A stretch of DNA of 64,000 nucleotides from Streptomyces sp. KL109B (lineage in GTDB: Bacteria; Actinomycetota; Actinomycetes; Streptomycetales; Streptomycetaceae). Positions 44,205 to 52,407 of this stretch are shown here, one piece after another. The notes under the pieces were generated by a model. It was not told where the DNA came from. It saw only the letters and a program-made list of their open reading frames with translations, and searched no databases. A program made the position numbers and the translations under genes. The first letter of the stretch is position 1. Every line of letters starts with the position of its first letter. The stretch covers positions 1 to 64,000 of the forward strand of contig NZ_JASERL010000019.1 of NCBI RefSeq assembly GCF_030766935.1, in the 5' to 3' direction.

Positions 44205-44831
44205 ATGACCGCACGCGCACCGCTCACCCGCGAGGAGGTCGTCGCCGTCGCCGCCGACCTCGTCAAGCAGCACGGCCCGCAGGCCCTCACCATGCGCAAG
44301 CTCGCGGCCGAACTCGGCACGGCCGTCACGTCGATCTACTGGCACGTCGGCAACCGCGAGTCCCTGCTCGACGCCCTCGTGGAGCGCACCGTCGCCGACC
44401 TCGGCGCGTTCCGGCCGCGCGGCGCCACACCCCAGGACCGCGCCGTCTCCGTCGCCCGCACGCTGCGCCGCCGCCTGCGCGCCCACCCGCACCTGATCGC
44501 GATGGTCCACGAACGCGGCCTCACCGAGCGGATGTTCCTGCCCGCGCAACAGGCGCTCGTGCACGAGGTGCACGCGTCCGGCCTGCGCGGGGCGCGCGCC
44601 GCGGAGGCCGTGCGCGTGGTCCTCTTCCAGGTCGTCGGGCACGTCCTCGTCGAGCGGAACCGGGAGCGGGCCCCCGCCCAGCGCCCCCGCGAGGAGGACC
44701 TGTGGGCCGCGAACACGGCCGAGGACGACCCGGCCCTCGCCCGCGCGCTCGCCGCGCCCGCCGATCCGGAGCGCATCTTCACAACTTCCGTACGTGCCCT
44801 GGTGAAGTCGCTCCTGGGCCCGCCCACTTGA
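44205..44831 (+). CDS. TetR/AcrR family transcriptional regulator
   Basis: The 208-residue repressor has an N-terminal TetR helix-turn-helix (about 8-55; MRKLAAELGTAVTSIYWHVGNRESLLDALV) and an all-helical C-terminal domain. GGGGAGG lies 6 nt before ATG 44205. Divergence from the decarboxylase-SDR-amidohydrolase run, with a palindrome between, suggests that it represses that operon and itself until a pathway metabolite binds. Confidence 0.9.
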   Translation: MTARAPLTREEVVAVAADLVKQHGPQALTMRKLAAELGTAVTSIYWHVGNRESLLDALVERTVADLGAFRPRGATPQDRAVSVARTLRRRLRAHPHLIAMVHERGLTERMFLPAQQALVHEVHASGLRGARAAEAVRVVLFQVVGHVLVERNRERAPAQRPREEDLWAANTAEDDPALARALAAPADPERIFTTSVRALVKSLLGPPT

Positions 44832-44909
44832 GCCGCGCGTGATCCACGACACGGCACGCGGGGAAGGCGGCGACCGGAGTGTCAGTCCCGGCCCGTATCC
44901 TCTTGGACC

Positions 44910-45896
44910 ATGCTCGAAGACCATCCGACCGCAGCGTCCGAAGCCTCCTGGCCGACCGCGTATCCCAAGGGATATGCGGTCGTCGACGTGGAGACCACCG
45001 GCCTGTCCCGGGACGACCGGATCATCTCCGCCGCCGTCTACCGCCTGGACGCGCGCGGCGATGTCGAGGACCACTGGTACACGCTGGTCAACCCGCAGCG
45101 CGACCCCGGCCCCGTATGGATCCACGGTCTGACGACGGACGTGCTCAGAGCGGCGCCGCTGTTCTCGGACATCGCCGAGGAGTTCGCCGCGCGCCTCGAC
45201 GACCGCGTCCTGGTCGCGCACAACGCGGTCTTCGACTGGTCGATGATCGCCCGCGAGTACGCGCGCGCACAGCGCACCGCCCCCGTCCGCCAGCGCCTGT
45301 GCACCATCGCGCTCTCCAAGGAGCTGGGCCTGCCGCTGCCCAACCACAAGCTGGAGACCCTCGCGGCGCACTTCGGCGTCGTACAGGAGCACGCGCACAA
45401 CGCGCTGGACGACGCGCGCGTGCTCGCGGAGGCGTTCCGCCCGAGCCTGCGCACGGCGGCCGCGGAGAACGTGCGGCTTCCGCTGCTCGAATGCCGCCCG
45501 CTCACCGAGTGGTCGGAGCAGTCGGTGCCGCGCCAGCCGAGCTCGTCCCCCTATCGGGGAGGCGGCGGTGGCACCTGGCGCCCCTCGCGCAAGCGCCCCG
45601 CCTGCCCGTACCCGAACCCGGGGCGCTACGAGCCGGGCGCGCCGCTCAAGCAGGGCATGCGGGTGGCGTTCTCCGGGGACACGTCGGTCGACCGGGAGCT
45701 CCTGGAGGACCGGGCCGTCGAGGCGGGCCTCCATGTCGCGACGAGCCTGTCCCGGCTCACCAGCCTCCTGGTGACCAATGACCCGGACTCGTACACGTCG
45801 AAGGCCGTGAAGGCGAAGCAGTTCGGGACGCCGGTCGTGGACGAGGCGGCGTTCGGCCAGCTGCTGCAGGACGTGGCCCCGGCCGACAAGCCTTAG
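44910..45896 (+). CDS. DEDDh 3'-5' exonuclease with C-terminal BRCT domain
   Basis: The 328-residue protein has a DnaQ-like exonuclease domain (about 20-190) with ExoI VDVETTG (Asp26, Glu28), ExoII HNAVFDW and ExoIII HNALDDARV, so all DEDDh residues are present. A basic, Pro/Gly-rich linker follows, and a BRCT-like domain (about 245-328, MRVAFSGDTS). It resembles the epsilon proofreading subunit of DNA polymerase III but is fused to BRCT, a form typical of actinobacteria and likely tied to DNA repair. The stop lies in a 20-bp tandem repeat. Confidence 0.9.
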   Translation: MLEDHPTAASEASWPTAYPKGYAVVDVETTGLSRDDRIISAAVYRLDARGDVEDHWYTLVNPQRDPGPVWIHGLTTDVLRAAPLFSDIAEEFAARLDDRVLVAHNAVFDWSMIAREYARAQRTAPVRQRLCTIALSKELGLPLPNHKLETLAAHFGVVQEHAHNALDDARVLAEAFRPSLRTAAAENVRLPLLECRPLTEWSEQSVPRQPSSSPYRGGGGGTWRPSRKRPACPYPNPGRYEPGAPLKQGMRVAFSGDTSVDRELLEDRAVEAGLHVATSLSRLTSLLVTNDPDSYTSKAVKAKQFGTPVVDEAAFGQLLQDVAPADKP

Positions 45897-45946
45897 GGAA
45901 CCCGGGCAAGCCTTAGGGAACCCGGGCAAGCCTTAAGGAACCCGGG
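45887..45946 (+). repeat. three-copy 20-bp tandem repeat across the exonuclease stop codon
   Basis: Units at 45887, 45907 and 45927 share the sequence CAAGCCTTAGGGAACCCGGG, with one change (G to A) in the third. The first unit contains the TAG stop (45894-45896), so the repeat duplicates the very end of the coding sequence. Confidence 0.9.
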
Positions 45947-46022
45947 GCAGACGAGTGAACGCGCCGCGACTCGCCCCGCGCCCCCTCGCCCGCCGCCGCT
46001 TCGGGCACCCACCCTGTGGCGC

Positions 46023-46256
46023 ATGGCACGTTGCGAAGTCTGCGGAAACGACTACGGCATGTCCTTCGAGGTGCACGCGCAGGGCGCGGTGCACGTCTTC
46101 GACTGCTTCTCCTGCGCCATCCACCGCATGGCGCCGATCTGCGAGCACTGCCGGTGCCGCATCATCGGTCAGGGCGTCGAGGTCGACGGGCACTGGTTCT
46201 GCGGGGCGCACTGCTCCCGCGCGGAGGGAAAGGTGGGCATCGTCGACAACGTCTGA
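46023..46256 (+). CDS. small cysteine-rich zinc-ribbon-like protein
   Basis: The 77-residue protein has nine cysteines in CxxC-type pairs (C4-C7, C28-C31, C40-C43, C45, C60-C64) plus histidines, so it can form two zinc ribbons. It resembles the proteins called prokaryotic metallothionein in Streptomyces annotation, but the spacing looks structural rather than metal-storing. It has no signal peptide. A clear binding site for ATG 46023 is not seen. Confidence 0.7.
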   Translation: MARCEVCGNDYGMSFEVHAQGAVHVFDCFSCAIHRMAPICEHCRCRIIGQGVEVDGHWFCGAHCSRAEGKVGIVDNV

Positions 46257-46461
46257 GCACCCGGCGTGACGTCTGCCGCACCGCCCTCGCTGAGAACACG
46301 GCCGCGGCATTCCACGTACTGGTCCCCACCGCTGTGGGGTTGATCCGCGGTACACCCCTTGGCGCTACAAGTCGCCCATGTGCTCCCCGCCTCCGCGGGG
46401 TTCTCTGCCCTCGCCGGGACCCACCCGTCGGGGGCAGAGCCTCGACGGGTACCGTCATGGT

Positions 46462-47256
46462 GTGTACCGCTTCCTCCTGACCCGGCAGTGGATCATCCTC
46501 ACCCTGGTCGCCCTCGTCCTCATCCCCACGATGATCCGCCTCGGCATCTGGCAGATGGACCGCTACCACGAGCGTGACGCGAGGAACCAGCTGGTCACGG
46601 ACGCGCTCAACGCGAAGCCCGTGCCGGTGGAGGACCTGGCGTCCCCCGACCACACCGTCACCAGCGACGAGCGGTACCGCTCGGTGACCGCGAAGGGCCG
46701 CTTCGACACCGACGACGAGGTCGTCGTGCGGCGCCGCGTCAACTCGAACGAAGAGGTCGGCTACCACGTCCTGACCCCGTTCGTCCTGAAGGACGGCAAG
46801 GTCCTGCTGGTCAACCGCGGCTGGATCCCGGCGCCCGGAGCCCAGACCTCGTACCCGAAGGTCCCCGCCCCGCCGCGCGGCGAGACCACCGTCACCGGCC
46901 GCCTGATGCCGAACGAGACGACCGAGGCCAGCGGCATCAAGGACATCAAGGACCTGCCCGCCCGGCAGATCATGCTGATCAACAGCAAGGAACAGGCCGA
47001 GCGGCTCGGAAAGACGGTCCTCGGCGGCTACGTCGCCCAGACCGCGCCCGAGCCGAAGGGCTCCACCCCCGAACTGGTCGGCGCCCCCGGCAAGGAGGAC
47101 TCCGCGCTGAACTACGCGTACGCCATCCAGTGGTGGCTGTTCGCCGCCGCGGTGCCCGTGGGCTGGGTGGTGCTGGTGCGGCGCGAGCTGCGCGAGCGGC
47201 GGCGCAAGGAAGAGGACGCGGCGTCCGAGACCGAGACGCCGGCCGCCGTCGCCTGA
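46462..47256 (+). CDS. SURF1 family cytochrome oxidase assembly protein
   Basis: The 264-residue protein has a membrane helix at each end (about 11-30 and 228-246) with an extracytoplasmic domain between, as in SURF1/Shy1. Family motifs include LGIWQMDR near the first helix, VNRGWIP in the middle and YAIQWWLFA at the second. It helps insert haem a into the aa3-type oxidase. GTG 46462 is the plausible start, placing the first helix close to the N-terminus; the longer frame upstream adds Pro/Arg-rich sequence only. Confidence 0.9.
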   Translation: MYRFLLTRQWIILTLVALVLIPTMIRLGIWQMDRYHERDARNQLVTDALNAKPVPVEDLASPDHTVTSDERYRSVTAKGRFDTDDEVVVRRRVNSNEEVGYHVLTPFVLKDGKVLLVNRGWIPAPGAQTSYPKVPAPPRGETTVTGRLMPNETTEASGIKDIKDLPARQIMLINSKEQAERLGKTVLGGYVAQTAPEPKGSTPELVGAPGKEDSALNYAYAIQWWLFAAAVPVGWVVLVRRELRERRRKEEDAASETETPAAVA

Positions 47257-47348
47257 CCGGGTCCACCACGGCTGACCGGACCCCCGCCACGGGGGGGCGT
47301 CCGAAATCTCCATGCAGCCTCGGGCCGGTGACGGGGAACCCATGGCGT

Positions 47349-49169
47349 GTGCGCCCACATATCGAGGACTACGCCCTCATCGGTGACCACCAGACCGCCG
47401 CCCTCGTCGGCAGGGACGGGTCGGTCGACTGGCTGTGCCTGCCCCGCTTCGACTCCCCCGCCTGTTTCGCCGCGCTGCTCGGCGGCGAGGAGAACGGCCA
47501 CTGGCGACTCGCCCCCAAAGCCGCCGAAGACCCTACGGGTACGGAAAGCCGCGCCACGCGCGCGTACCGCCCCGGCTCCCTCGTCCTCGACACCGAGTGG
47601 GAGACCGGCGACGGCCGCGTCCGCGTCACCGACTTCATGCCGCAGCGCGACAAGGCCCCGGACGTCGTCCGCATCGTCGAGGGGCTCAGCGGACGCGTCA
47701 CCCTGCGCGGCACGCTCCGCCTCCGCTTCGACTACGGCTCCGTCGTGCCGTGGATGCGCCGCGCCGACGGGCACCGGGTGGCCGTCGCGGGCCCCGACTC
47801 GGTGTGGCTGCGCGACGAGAGCAGCGGACCGCACGTCCGCACATGGGGCGAGGACTTCGGTACGCACTCGGAGTTCACGGTCGAGGAGGGCGACAGCGTC
47901 GCCTTCGTCCTGACCTGGCACCCCTCCCACGAGAAACGCCCACCACTCGTCGACCCGTACGAATCCCTCGACCACAGCCTGGAGGACTGGCGGGCGTGGG
48001 CGGACCGCTGCACCTACGAAGGCCCGCACAAGGAAGCCGTACTGCGCTCCCTCCTCACCCTCAAGGCCCTCACCTTCGCCCCGACCGGCGGCATCGTCGC
48101 CGCCCCCACCACCTCGCTCCCCGAGGAGATCGGCAGCGTACGGAACTGGGACTACCGGTATTGCTGGCTGCGCGACTCGACCCTGACGCTCGGCGCGCTG
48201 CTCTCGGCCGGCTATCTCGACGAGGCCGAGGCCTGGCGCGACTGGCTGCTGCGGGCCGCCGCGGGCGACCCCGCCGAGCTGCGGATCATGTACGGCCTCG
48301 CGGGCGAACGCCGCCTTCCCGAGCAGGAGCTCGACTGGCTGCCCGGCTACCGCGACTCCCGCCCCGTACGCACCGGCAACAACGCCGTGAACCAGCTCCA
48401 GCTCGATGTGTACGGCGAGGTCGTCGACTCGCTCGCACTCGCCCGCCGCGAGGGCCTGAAGCCCCAACCGCACGCCTGGCGGCTGCAGTTGGCGCTGCTC
48501 GACTTCCTGCACGAGGCGTGGCGCGAGCCCGACGAGGGGCTGTGGGAGGTACGCGGCCCACGCCGGCACTTCGTGCACTCGAAGGTGATGGTGTGGGTCG
48601 CCGCCGACCGCACCGTACGCGCCATGGAGGACGACCCGCGCCTGCCCGGCGACATCGACCGGCTGCGCAAGCTGCGCGACGCCGTGCACCGCGATGTGTG
48701 CGAGCGCGGCTACGACACCGAGCGCGGCACATTCACCCAGTCCTACGGCTCCGCCGAACTCGACGCCTCCCTCCTGCTCCTGCCCCGCGTCGGCTTTCTG
48801 CCGCCGGACGACCCGCGCGTGCTCGGCACGGTCGACGCGGTCCGCGACGAGCTGTCGTACGAAGGTTTCCTGCGCCGCTACAGCACCGACGGGGCCGGGG
48901 TGGACGGCCTGCCCGGCCAGGAGGGCGCGTTCCTGGTCTGCTCGTTCTGGCTCGCGGACGCGCTGCACATGACGGGGCGTACGAAGGAGGCACGCGAGCT
49001 GTTCGAGCGCCTGGTGGCGCTCCGCAACGACGTGGGGCTGCTCGCCGAGGAGTACGACCCCGTGGCGGGCCGGCAGCTCGGCAACTTCCCACAGGCGTTC
49101 AGCCACATCGGGCTCGTCGGCACGGCGCAGACCCTGTTCGGCGCGCCGGGCGAGGGAGGAGGAGGATAG
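47349..49169 (+). CDS. glycoside hydrolase family 15 protein
   Basis: The 606-residue cytoplasmic enzyme has the N-terminal signature IEDYALIGDHQTAALVGRDGSVDWLCLPRFDS and the (alpha/alpha)6 catalytic barrel with RNWDYRYCWLRDS (about 265-277) and NNAVNQLQLDVYGEV. Bacterial GH15 members act as glucoamylases or trehalases; in actinobacteria trehalose is a frequent substrate. GTG 47349 follows GGGGA by 9 nt. It is 4 bp ahead of the SDR gene, so the two are one transcript. Confidence 0.85.
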   Translation: MRPHIEDYALIGDHQTAALVGRDGSVDWLCLPRFDSPACFAALLGGEENGHWRLAPKAAEDPTGTESRATRAYRPGSLVLDTEWETGDGRVRVTDFMPQRDKAPDVVRIVEGLSGRVTLRGTLRLRFDYGSVVPWMRRADGHRVAVAGPDSVWLRDESSGPHVRTWGEDFGTHSEFTVEEGDSVAFVLTWHPSHEKRPPLVDPYESLDHSLEDWRAWADRCTYEGPHKEAVLRSLLTLKALTFAPTGGIVAAPTTSLPEEIGSVRNWDYRYCWLRDSTLTLGALLSAGYLDEAEAWRDWLLRAAAGDPAELRIMYGLAGERRLPEQELDWLPGYRDSRPVRTGNNAVNQLQLDVYGEVVDSLALARREGLKPQPHAWRLQLALLDFLHEAWREPDEGLWEVRGPRRHFVHSKVMVWVAADRTVRAMEDDPRLPGDIDRLRKLRDAVHRDVCERGYDTERGTFTQSYGSAELDASLLLLPRVGFLPPDDPRVLGTVDAVRDELSYEGFLRRYSTDGAGVDGLPGQEGAFLVCSFWLADALHMTGRTKEARELFERLVALRNDVGLLAEEYDPVAGRQLGNFPQAFSHIGLVGTAQTLFGAPGEGGGG

Positions 49170-49173
49170 GCGC

Positions 49174-49929
49174 ATGGATCTTGGACTGAAGAACCGTGTC
49201 TACGTAGTCACCGGTGCGACGCGGGGCCTCGGCAACGCCGCCGCGCGTGAGCTGGTCGCCGACGGCGCGAAGGTCGTCATCAGCGGGCGCGACGAGCAGC
49301 GGGCCAAGGAGGCGGCGGCCGCGCTCGGCCCGAACGCGTACGGCGTCGCCGCCGACAACTCCGATCCGGACGTCGCCGAGCGCCTCATCGCGGCGGCCCG
49401 CGAGCACTTCGGCGGCTTCGACGGGATTCTGGTCAGCGTGGGCGGCCCCGCGCCCGGCTTCGTCGCCGACAACACGGACGAGCAGTGGGAGTCCGCGTTC
49501 GAGTCGGTGTTCCTCGGGGCGGTGCGGCTCGCGCGGGCCGCCGCGGCGCAGTTGGAGGAGGGCGGCGTCATCGGGTTCGTGCTGTCCGGCTCCGTGCACG
49601 AGCCGATCCCCGGGCTGACCATCTCGAACGGGCTGCGGCCCGGGCTCGCCGGGTTCGCGAAGTCCCTCGCGGACGAGCTGGGGCCGCGCGGCATCCGCGT
49701 GGTCGGGCTGCTCCCGGCCCGCATCGACACGGATCGCGTGCGCGAACTGGACGGGTTGGCGGCGGACCCGGAGGCGGCGCGGGCGGCGCAGGAGTCCCGT
49801 ATCCCGCTTCGCCGGTACGGGGCTCCGGAGGAGTTCGGGCGGGCCGCGGCGTTCTTCCTTTCACCCGCCGCGTCCTACCTCACCGGTGTGATGCTGCCGG
49901 TCGACGGGGGGTTTCGGCGGGGGTTCTGA
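49174..49929 (+). CDS. SDR family protein lacking the YxxxK pair
   Basis: The 251-residue protein has a normal cofactor site (TGATRGLG, 14-21) and a family Ser in SGSVHEP, but where YxxxK is expected it reads SNGLRPGL, so both the catalytic Tyr and Lys are replaced. This pattern is known in a divergent SDR group with SN-x-LR. The C-terminal half (LLPARIDTDR) and the VDGGF end are otherwise typical. It may be a redox-inactive or differently acting enzyme. It is 4 bp after the GH15 gene. Confidence 0.85.
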   Translation: MDLGLKNRVYVVTGATRGLGNAAARELVADGAKVVISGRDEQRAKEAAAALGPNAYGVAADNSDPDVAERLIAAAREHFGGFDGILVSVGGPAPGFVADNTDEQWESAFESVFLGAVRLARAAAAQLEEGGVIGFVLSGSVHEPIPGLTISNGLRPGLAGFAKSLADELGPRGIRVVGLLPARIDTDRVRELDGLAADPEAARAAQESRIPLRRYGAPEEFGRAAAFFLSPAASYLTGVMLPVDGGFRRGF

Positions 49930-49963
49930 CCGGGTGGGTGTGTTCCGTCGCTGCTGTGGGCAC

Positions 49964-50005
49964 GGGGCTTCGCCCCGTTGTCCTCAATCACCGGACGGGC
50001 TTGAG
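49964..50005 (+). repeat. Streptomyces intergenic repeat element
   Basis: This copy reads GGGGCTTCGCCCC at its left end and CTCAATCACCGGACGGGCTT at its right, matching the elements near 16.9 and 53.2 kb. It lies between the convergent SDR and AmaP genes and may act as a terminator or as a mobile repeat. Confidence 0.75.
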
Positions 50006-50009
50006 TGGC

Positions 50010-50597
50010 TCAACTCACGCGTTCCGCGCGGTGTTTGACGGCTCGTAGGCGGACTTCCGTGGGGAGTTCCGACAGGCCCGCCGAGTCGCGGGCATTCTTC
50101 AGGGAGTCGCGGCTCAGCAGCCGCAACGCCTCGTCGGGGACCGCGTGGGGTTCGAGGGTGAGGGTCGCGCGGGCCTGCGGGGTGGAGCGGCGGCCGGTCA
50201 GGCGTACGCCCGCCCGGTCGACTCCCTCCAGGGACTCGGCGCCGCCGGCGAGCACGCCCTCCAGGGCCCGGCCCCGCAGCAGCGCCCCCTCGCCGTCGCC
50301 GGTGTCGACCAGCACCTCCGCCAGCCTGCGGCGCCGCAGCTGGGCCACGAGCCACCACAGGGCGAGCAGCACGACGACGCCGAGCGCGGCGATCACCGTC
50401 GGCCAGAACCAGCCCTCGTCGTGCCAGCGCGCCCGGTCGGCATCGCTGAGCAGCACGTCGTTCGGCCCGTCGTGGATCCACCACGACGGCGGGTTCACGC
50501 CGAGTCCGACGGCGAGCACCGAGCCGCCGCCGATGACGAGGACGAGCCCGAGCAGCCCGAGCACGATCCGGTTGACGGTCCTGAGCACGCCGCTCAC
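50010..50597 (-). CDS. amaP: alkaline shock response membrane anchor protein AmaP
   Basis: The 195-residue protein has two membrane helices (about 10-33 and 65-87) and a soluble C-terminal domain, as AmaP does in firmicutes, where it anchors Asp23 to the membrane. It is last in a five-gene Asp23 operon and overlaps the DUF6286 gene by 4 nt. A similar anchoring role is inferred. Function in Streptomyces is unknown but probably linked to envelope stress. Confidence 0.85.
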   Translation of the reverse strand: MSGVLRTVNRIVLGLLGLVLVIGGGSVLAVGLGVNPPSWWIHDGPNDVLLSDADRARWHDEGWFWPTVIAALGVVVLLALWWLVAQLRRRRLAEVLVDTGDGEGALLRGRALEGVLAGGAESLEGVDRAGVRLTGRRSTPQARATLTLEPHAVPDEALRLLSRDSLKNARDSAGLSELPTEVRLRAVKHRAERVS

Positions 50598-51265
50598 CCC
50601 TTCTTCCCCGGCCGCGCCACGCGCACCGAGAGTCCTGGCGCCCTGCCGAGCCCCAGCTCCTTGATGCCGTCGCCGAGTGTGGTGTCCAAGTCGGCCCGTA
50701 CGTCGTCGAGTTCACGGAAGTGCGAGAGCGCCCGCACGTCCACCTTGGAGCGCTTCATACGGACCCGTACGGACTGCACGCCCGACACCTCCATGGCCCG
50801 GTCGCGCAGCACCATCGCCGCGGCGTCCCGGTGCAGCACCGCGCGGACGTCCGGGTGCGTGCGCCGCATCGGAAGGAGCGCGCGCAGGCCCGGCGTCGCC
50901 GCGAGCACGATCAGCCACAGGCCGAGCGCCGCCGCGACGCCCGCGCCGACGAGGACGGCGGTGTCGTCGAGGGTGCGCGTCGCGAGTTCGTCGGCGAGCG
51001 TCTGCCGCCACGACATGGCATCGCGCCCCGCGCGTACGGCGGAGACGTCGTAGAGCAGCAGGCCGGCGGCGGCCAGGATCACCAGCGCGACGAGCGCCGC
51101 GGGCACCCGGCGGCCCGACCAGAAGCGGGTCGCCTTCGGCTCGCTCTCCAGCGTGGGGTGCGGTTCGTACGAGGCGGCGGACGCCGACTGGTCGAGCCCG
51201 CCGTCGGCGCCCTCGGCACCCTCGTCGCGCTCGACCACCGGGATCGGCCGGGTGGGTTCGCTCAT
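50594..51265 (-). CDS. DUF6286-type membrane protein
   Basis: The 223-residue protein has an acidic N-terminal region, two membrane helices (about 50-75 and 100-125) and a C-terminal soluble domain with VRVRMKRSKVDVRA, like the AmaP tail. It overlaps both neighbours by 4 nt. It belongs to the actinobacterial group found in Asp23 operons; the DUF name is from memory. It may form a membrane platform with AmaP. Confidence 0.75.
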   Translation of the reverse strand: MSEPTRPIPVVERDEGAEGADGGLDQSASAASYEPHPTLESEPKATRFWSGRRVPAALVALVILAAAGLLLYDVSAVRAGRDAMSWRQTLADELATRTLDDTAVLVGAGVAAALGLWLIVLAATPGLRALLPMRRTHPDVRAVLHRDAAAMVLRDRAMEVSGVQSVRVRMKRSKVDVRALSHFRELDDVRADLDTTLGDGIKELGLGRAPGLSVRVARPGKKG

Positions 51266-51597
51266 CGGATCCTCCCCCGGTCCGTGTGCACCGAGTGCAG
51301 CCGCTCGACCTGAACGATCACCTCGGGCACCTCCATACCCGCCAAATCCCTTACCCGCTGGGAGACTTGGCGACGCACGGCACCGCACTGCGCGCCGATG
51401 TCCGCCGGATACTCCAGCTCAAGGCTGATCCGGACCCGCGCGCTTTCGCTCCGTACGGTGACCGTGGCGTCCGGCGCCGTCCCCTCATCGGGGACCCGGT
51501 CGAGCGCCTCTCGTGCCGCGTACGCTGCGATCTTCGCGACGACCCGGTCGGCGATCCGGGTGGCGCCGCGCTCGGCGGGGGCGACCTGTGCCGCCAT
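51262..51597 (-). CDS. Asp23/Gls24 family protein (second copy)
   Basis: The 111-residue protein is a single Asp23/Gls24 domain: IADRVVAKIAAYAAREAL at the N-terminus and VRRQVSQRVRDLAGMEVPEVIVQVERL at the C-terminus. It overlaps the DUF6286 gene by 4 nt and starts 3 bp after the small membrane-protein gene. These proteins form alkaline-shock assemblies near the membrane. Confidence 0.85.
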   Translation of the reverse strand: MAAQVAPAERGATRIADRVVAKIAAYAAREALDRVPDEGTAPDATVTVRSESARVRISLELEYPADIGAQCGAVRRQVSQRVRDLAGMEVPEVIVQVERLHSVHTDRGRIR

Positions 51598-51600
51598 CGG

Positions 51601-51786
51601 TCACCCCCGCCGATCGCCGCGCGAACGGAAGAACTCGCCGACTTCCAGGTCCCCTTCCAGGAACCGGCCCGCGACGAAACCGATGGCGCCGAGCGCCGCC
51701 ACCAGCAGGAAGGCCCCGAAACCGCCGAAGTATCCGGCGAACCCGAGGGCCATGCCGGCGATCATGCCGACCACGGCCAGATTCAT
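51601..51786 (-). CDS. small DUF2273-like membrane protein
   Basis: The 61-residue protein has one long or two short hydrophobic segments rich in Gly/Ala/Phe and a short charged tail. Its place between two Asp23 genes matches the small membrane protein (DUF2273 type) in firmicute Asp23 operons. ATG 51786 follows AGGAGGA. Confidence 0.75.
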   Translation of the reverse strand: MNLAVVGMIAGMALGFAGYFGGFGAFLLVAALGAIGFVAGRFLEGDLEVGEFFRSRGDRRG

Positions 51787-51829
51787 CGTGTGCTCCTCCT
51801 AGGGAAGCCCGTAGGTACGCCCACGGCTG

Positions 51830-52300
51830 TCATTGGAGCCGTGACTCCGGCTCTTCGTCCTCCTCGTCCGGCAGCTTCACGTCGCTGACGGCGATGTTGA
51901 CCTCGACGACCTCGAGCCCGGTCATGCGCTCGACGGCGACGATCACGTTCTCCCGTACGGCGCGCGCGGTGTCCGCGATCGACACTCCGTACTCGACGAC
52001 GATCTCCAGATCGAGCGCCGTCTGCACCTCCCCGACCTCGGCCTTCACACCGCGCGACACGGACTTGGTGCCGCCCGGCACCCGGTCGCGCACCGCGCCG
52101 AACGTGCGGGAGATGCCGCTGCCCATGGCGTGGACGCCCTCGACGTCGCGCGCCGCGAGGCCCGCGATCTTCTCTACGACGCCGTCGGCGATGGTGGTCC
52201 GCCCCCGGCCTGCGGGGTCGCCGCCGCCCCGCTTGGTCACGTTGGTCTTGGCTGCGGCCGACGCGGGCGTCTCGCCCGGCTTCTGCGCGGTGTCACTCAT
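51830..52300 (-). CDS. Asp23/Gls24 family protein (first copy)
   Basis: The 156-residue protein has a disordered N-terminal region (about 1-30) and an Asp23 domain (TTIADGVVEKIAGLAARDVEGVHAMG onward, ending VERMTGLEVVEVNIAVSDVKLP), then an acidic tail. ATG 52300 follows GAGGGGAC. It is the first gene of the operon, 43 bp before the small membrane-protein gene, and is divergent from the gene at 52408. Confidence 0.9.
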   Translation of the reverse strand: MSDTAQKPGETPASAAAKTNVTKRGGGDPAGRGRTTIADGVVEKIAGLAARDVEGVHAMGSGISRTFGAVRDRVPGGTKSVSRGVKAEVGEVQTALDLEIVVEYGVSIADTARAVRENVIVAVERMTGLEVVEVNIAVSDVKLPDEEDEEPESRLQ

Positions 52301-52407
52301 GGGGCCGTCCCCTCGGTGAGGTGCGATCTCGGTGGGGTGCTGCTCTGTTTTGCCCACATTAAGTCCAGCAACAGGAAGGCGCGCCCGCTATGGGGCAGCC
52401 TGGGGCA

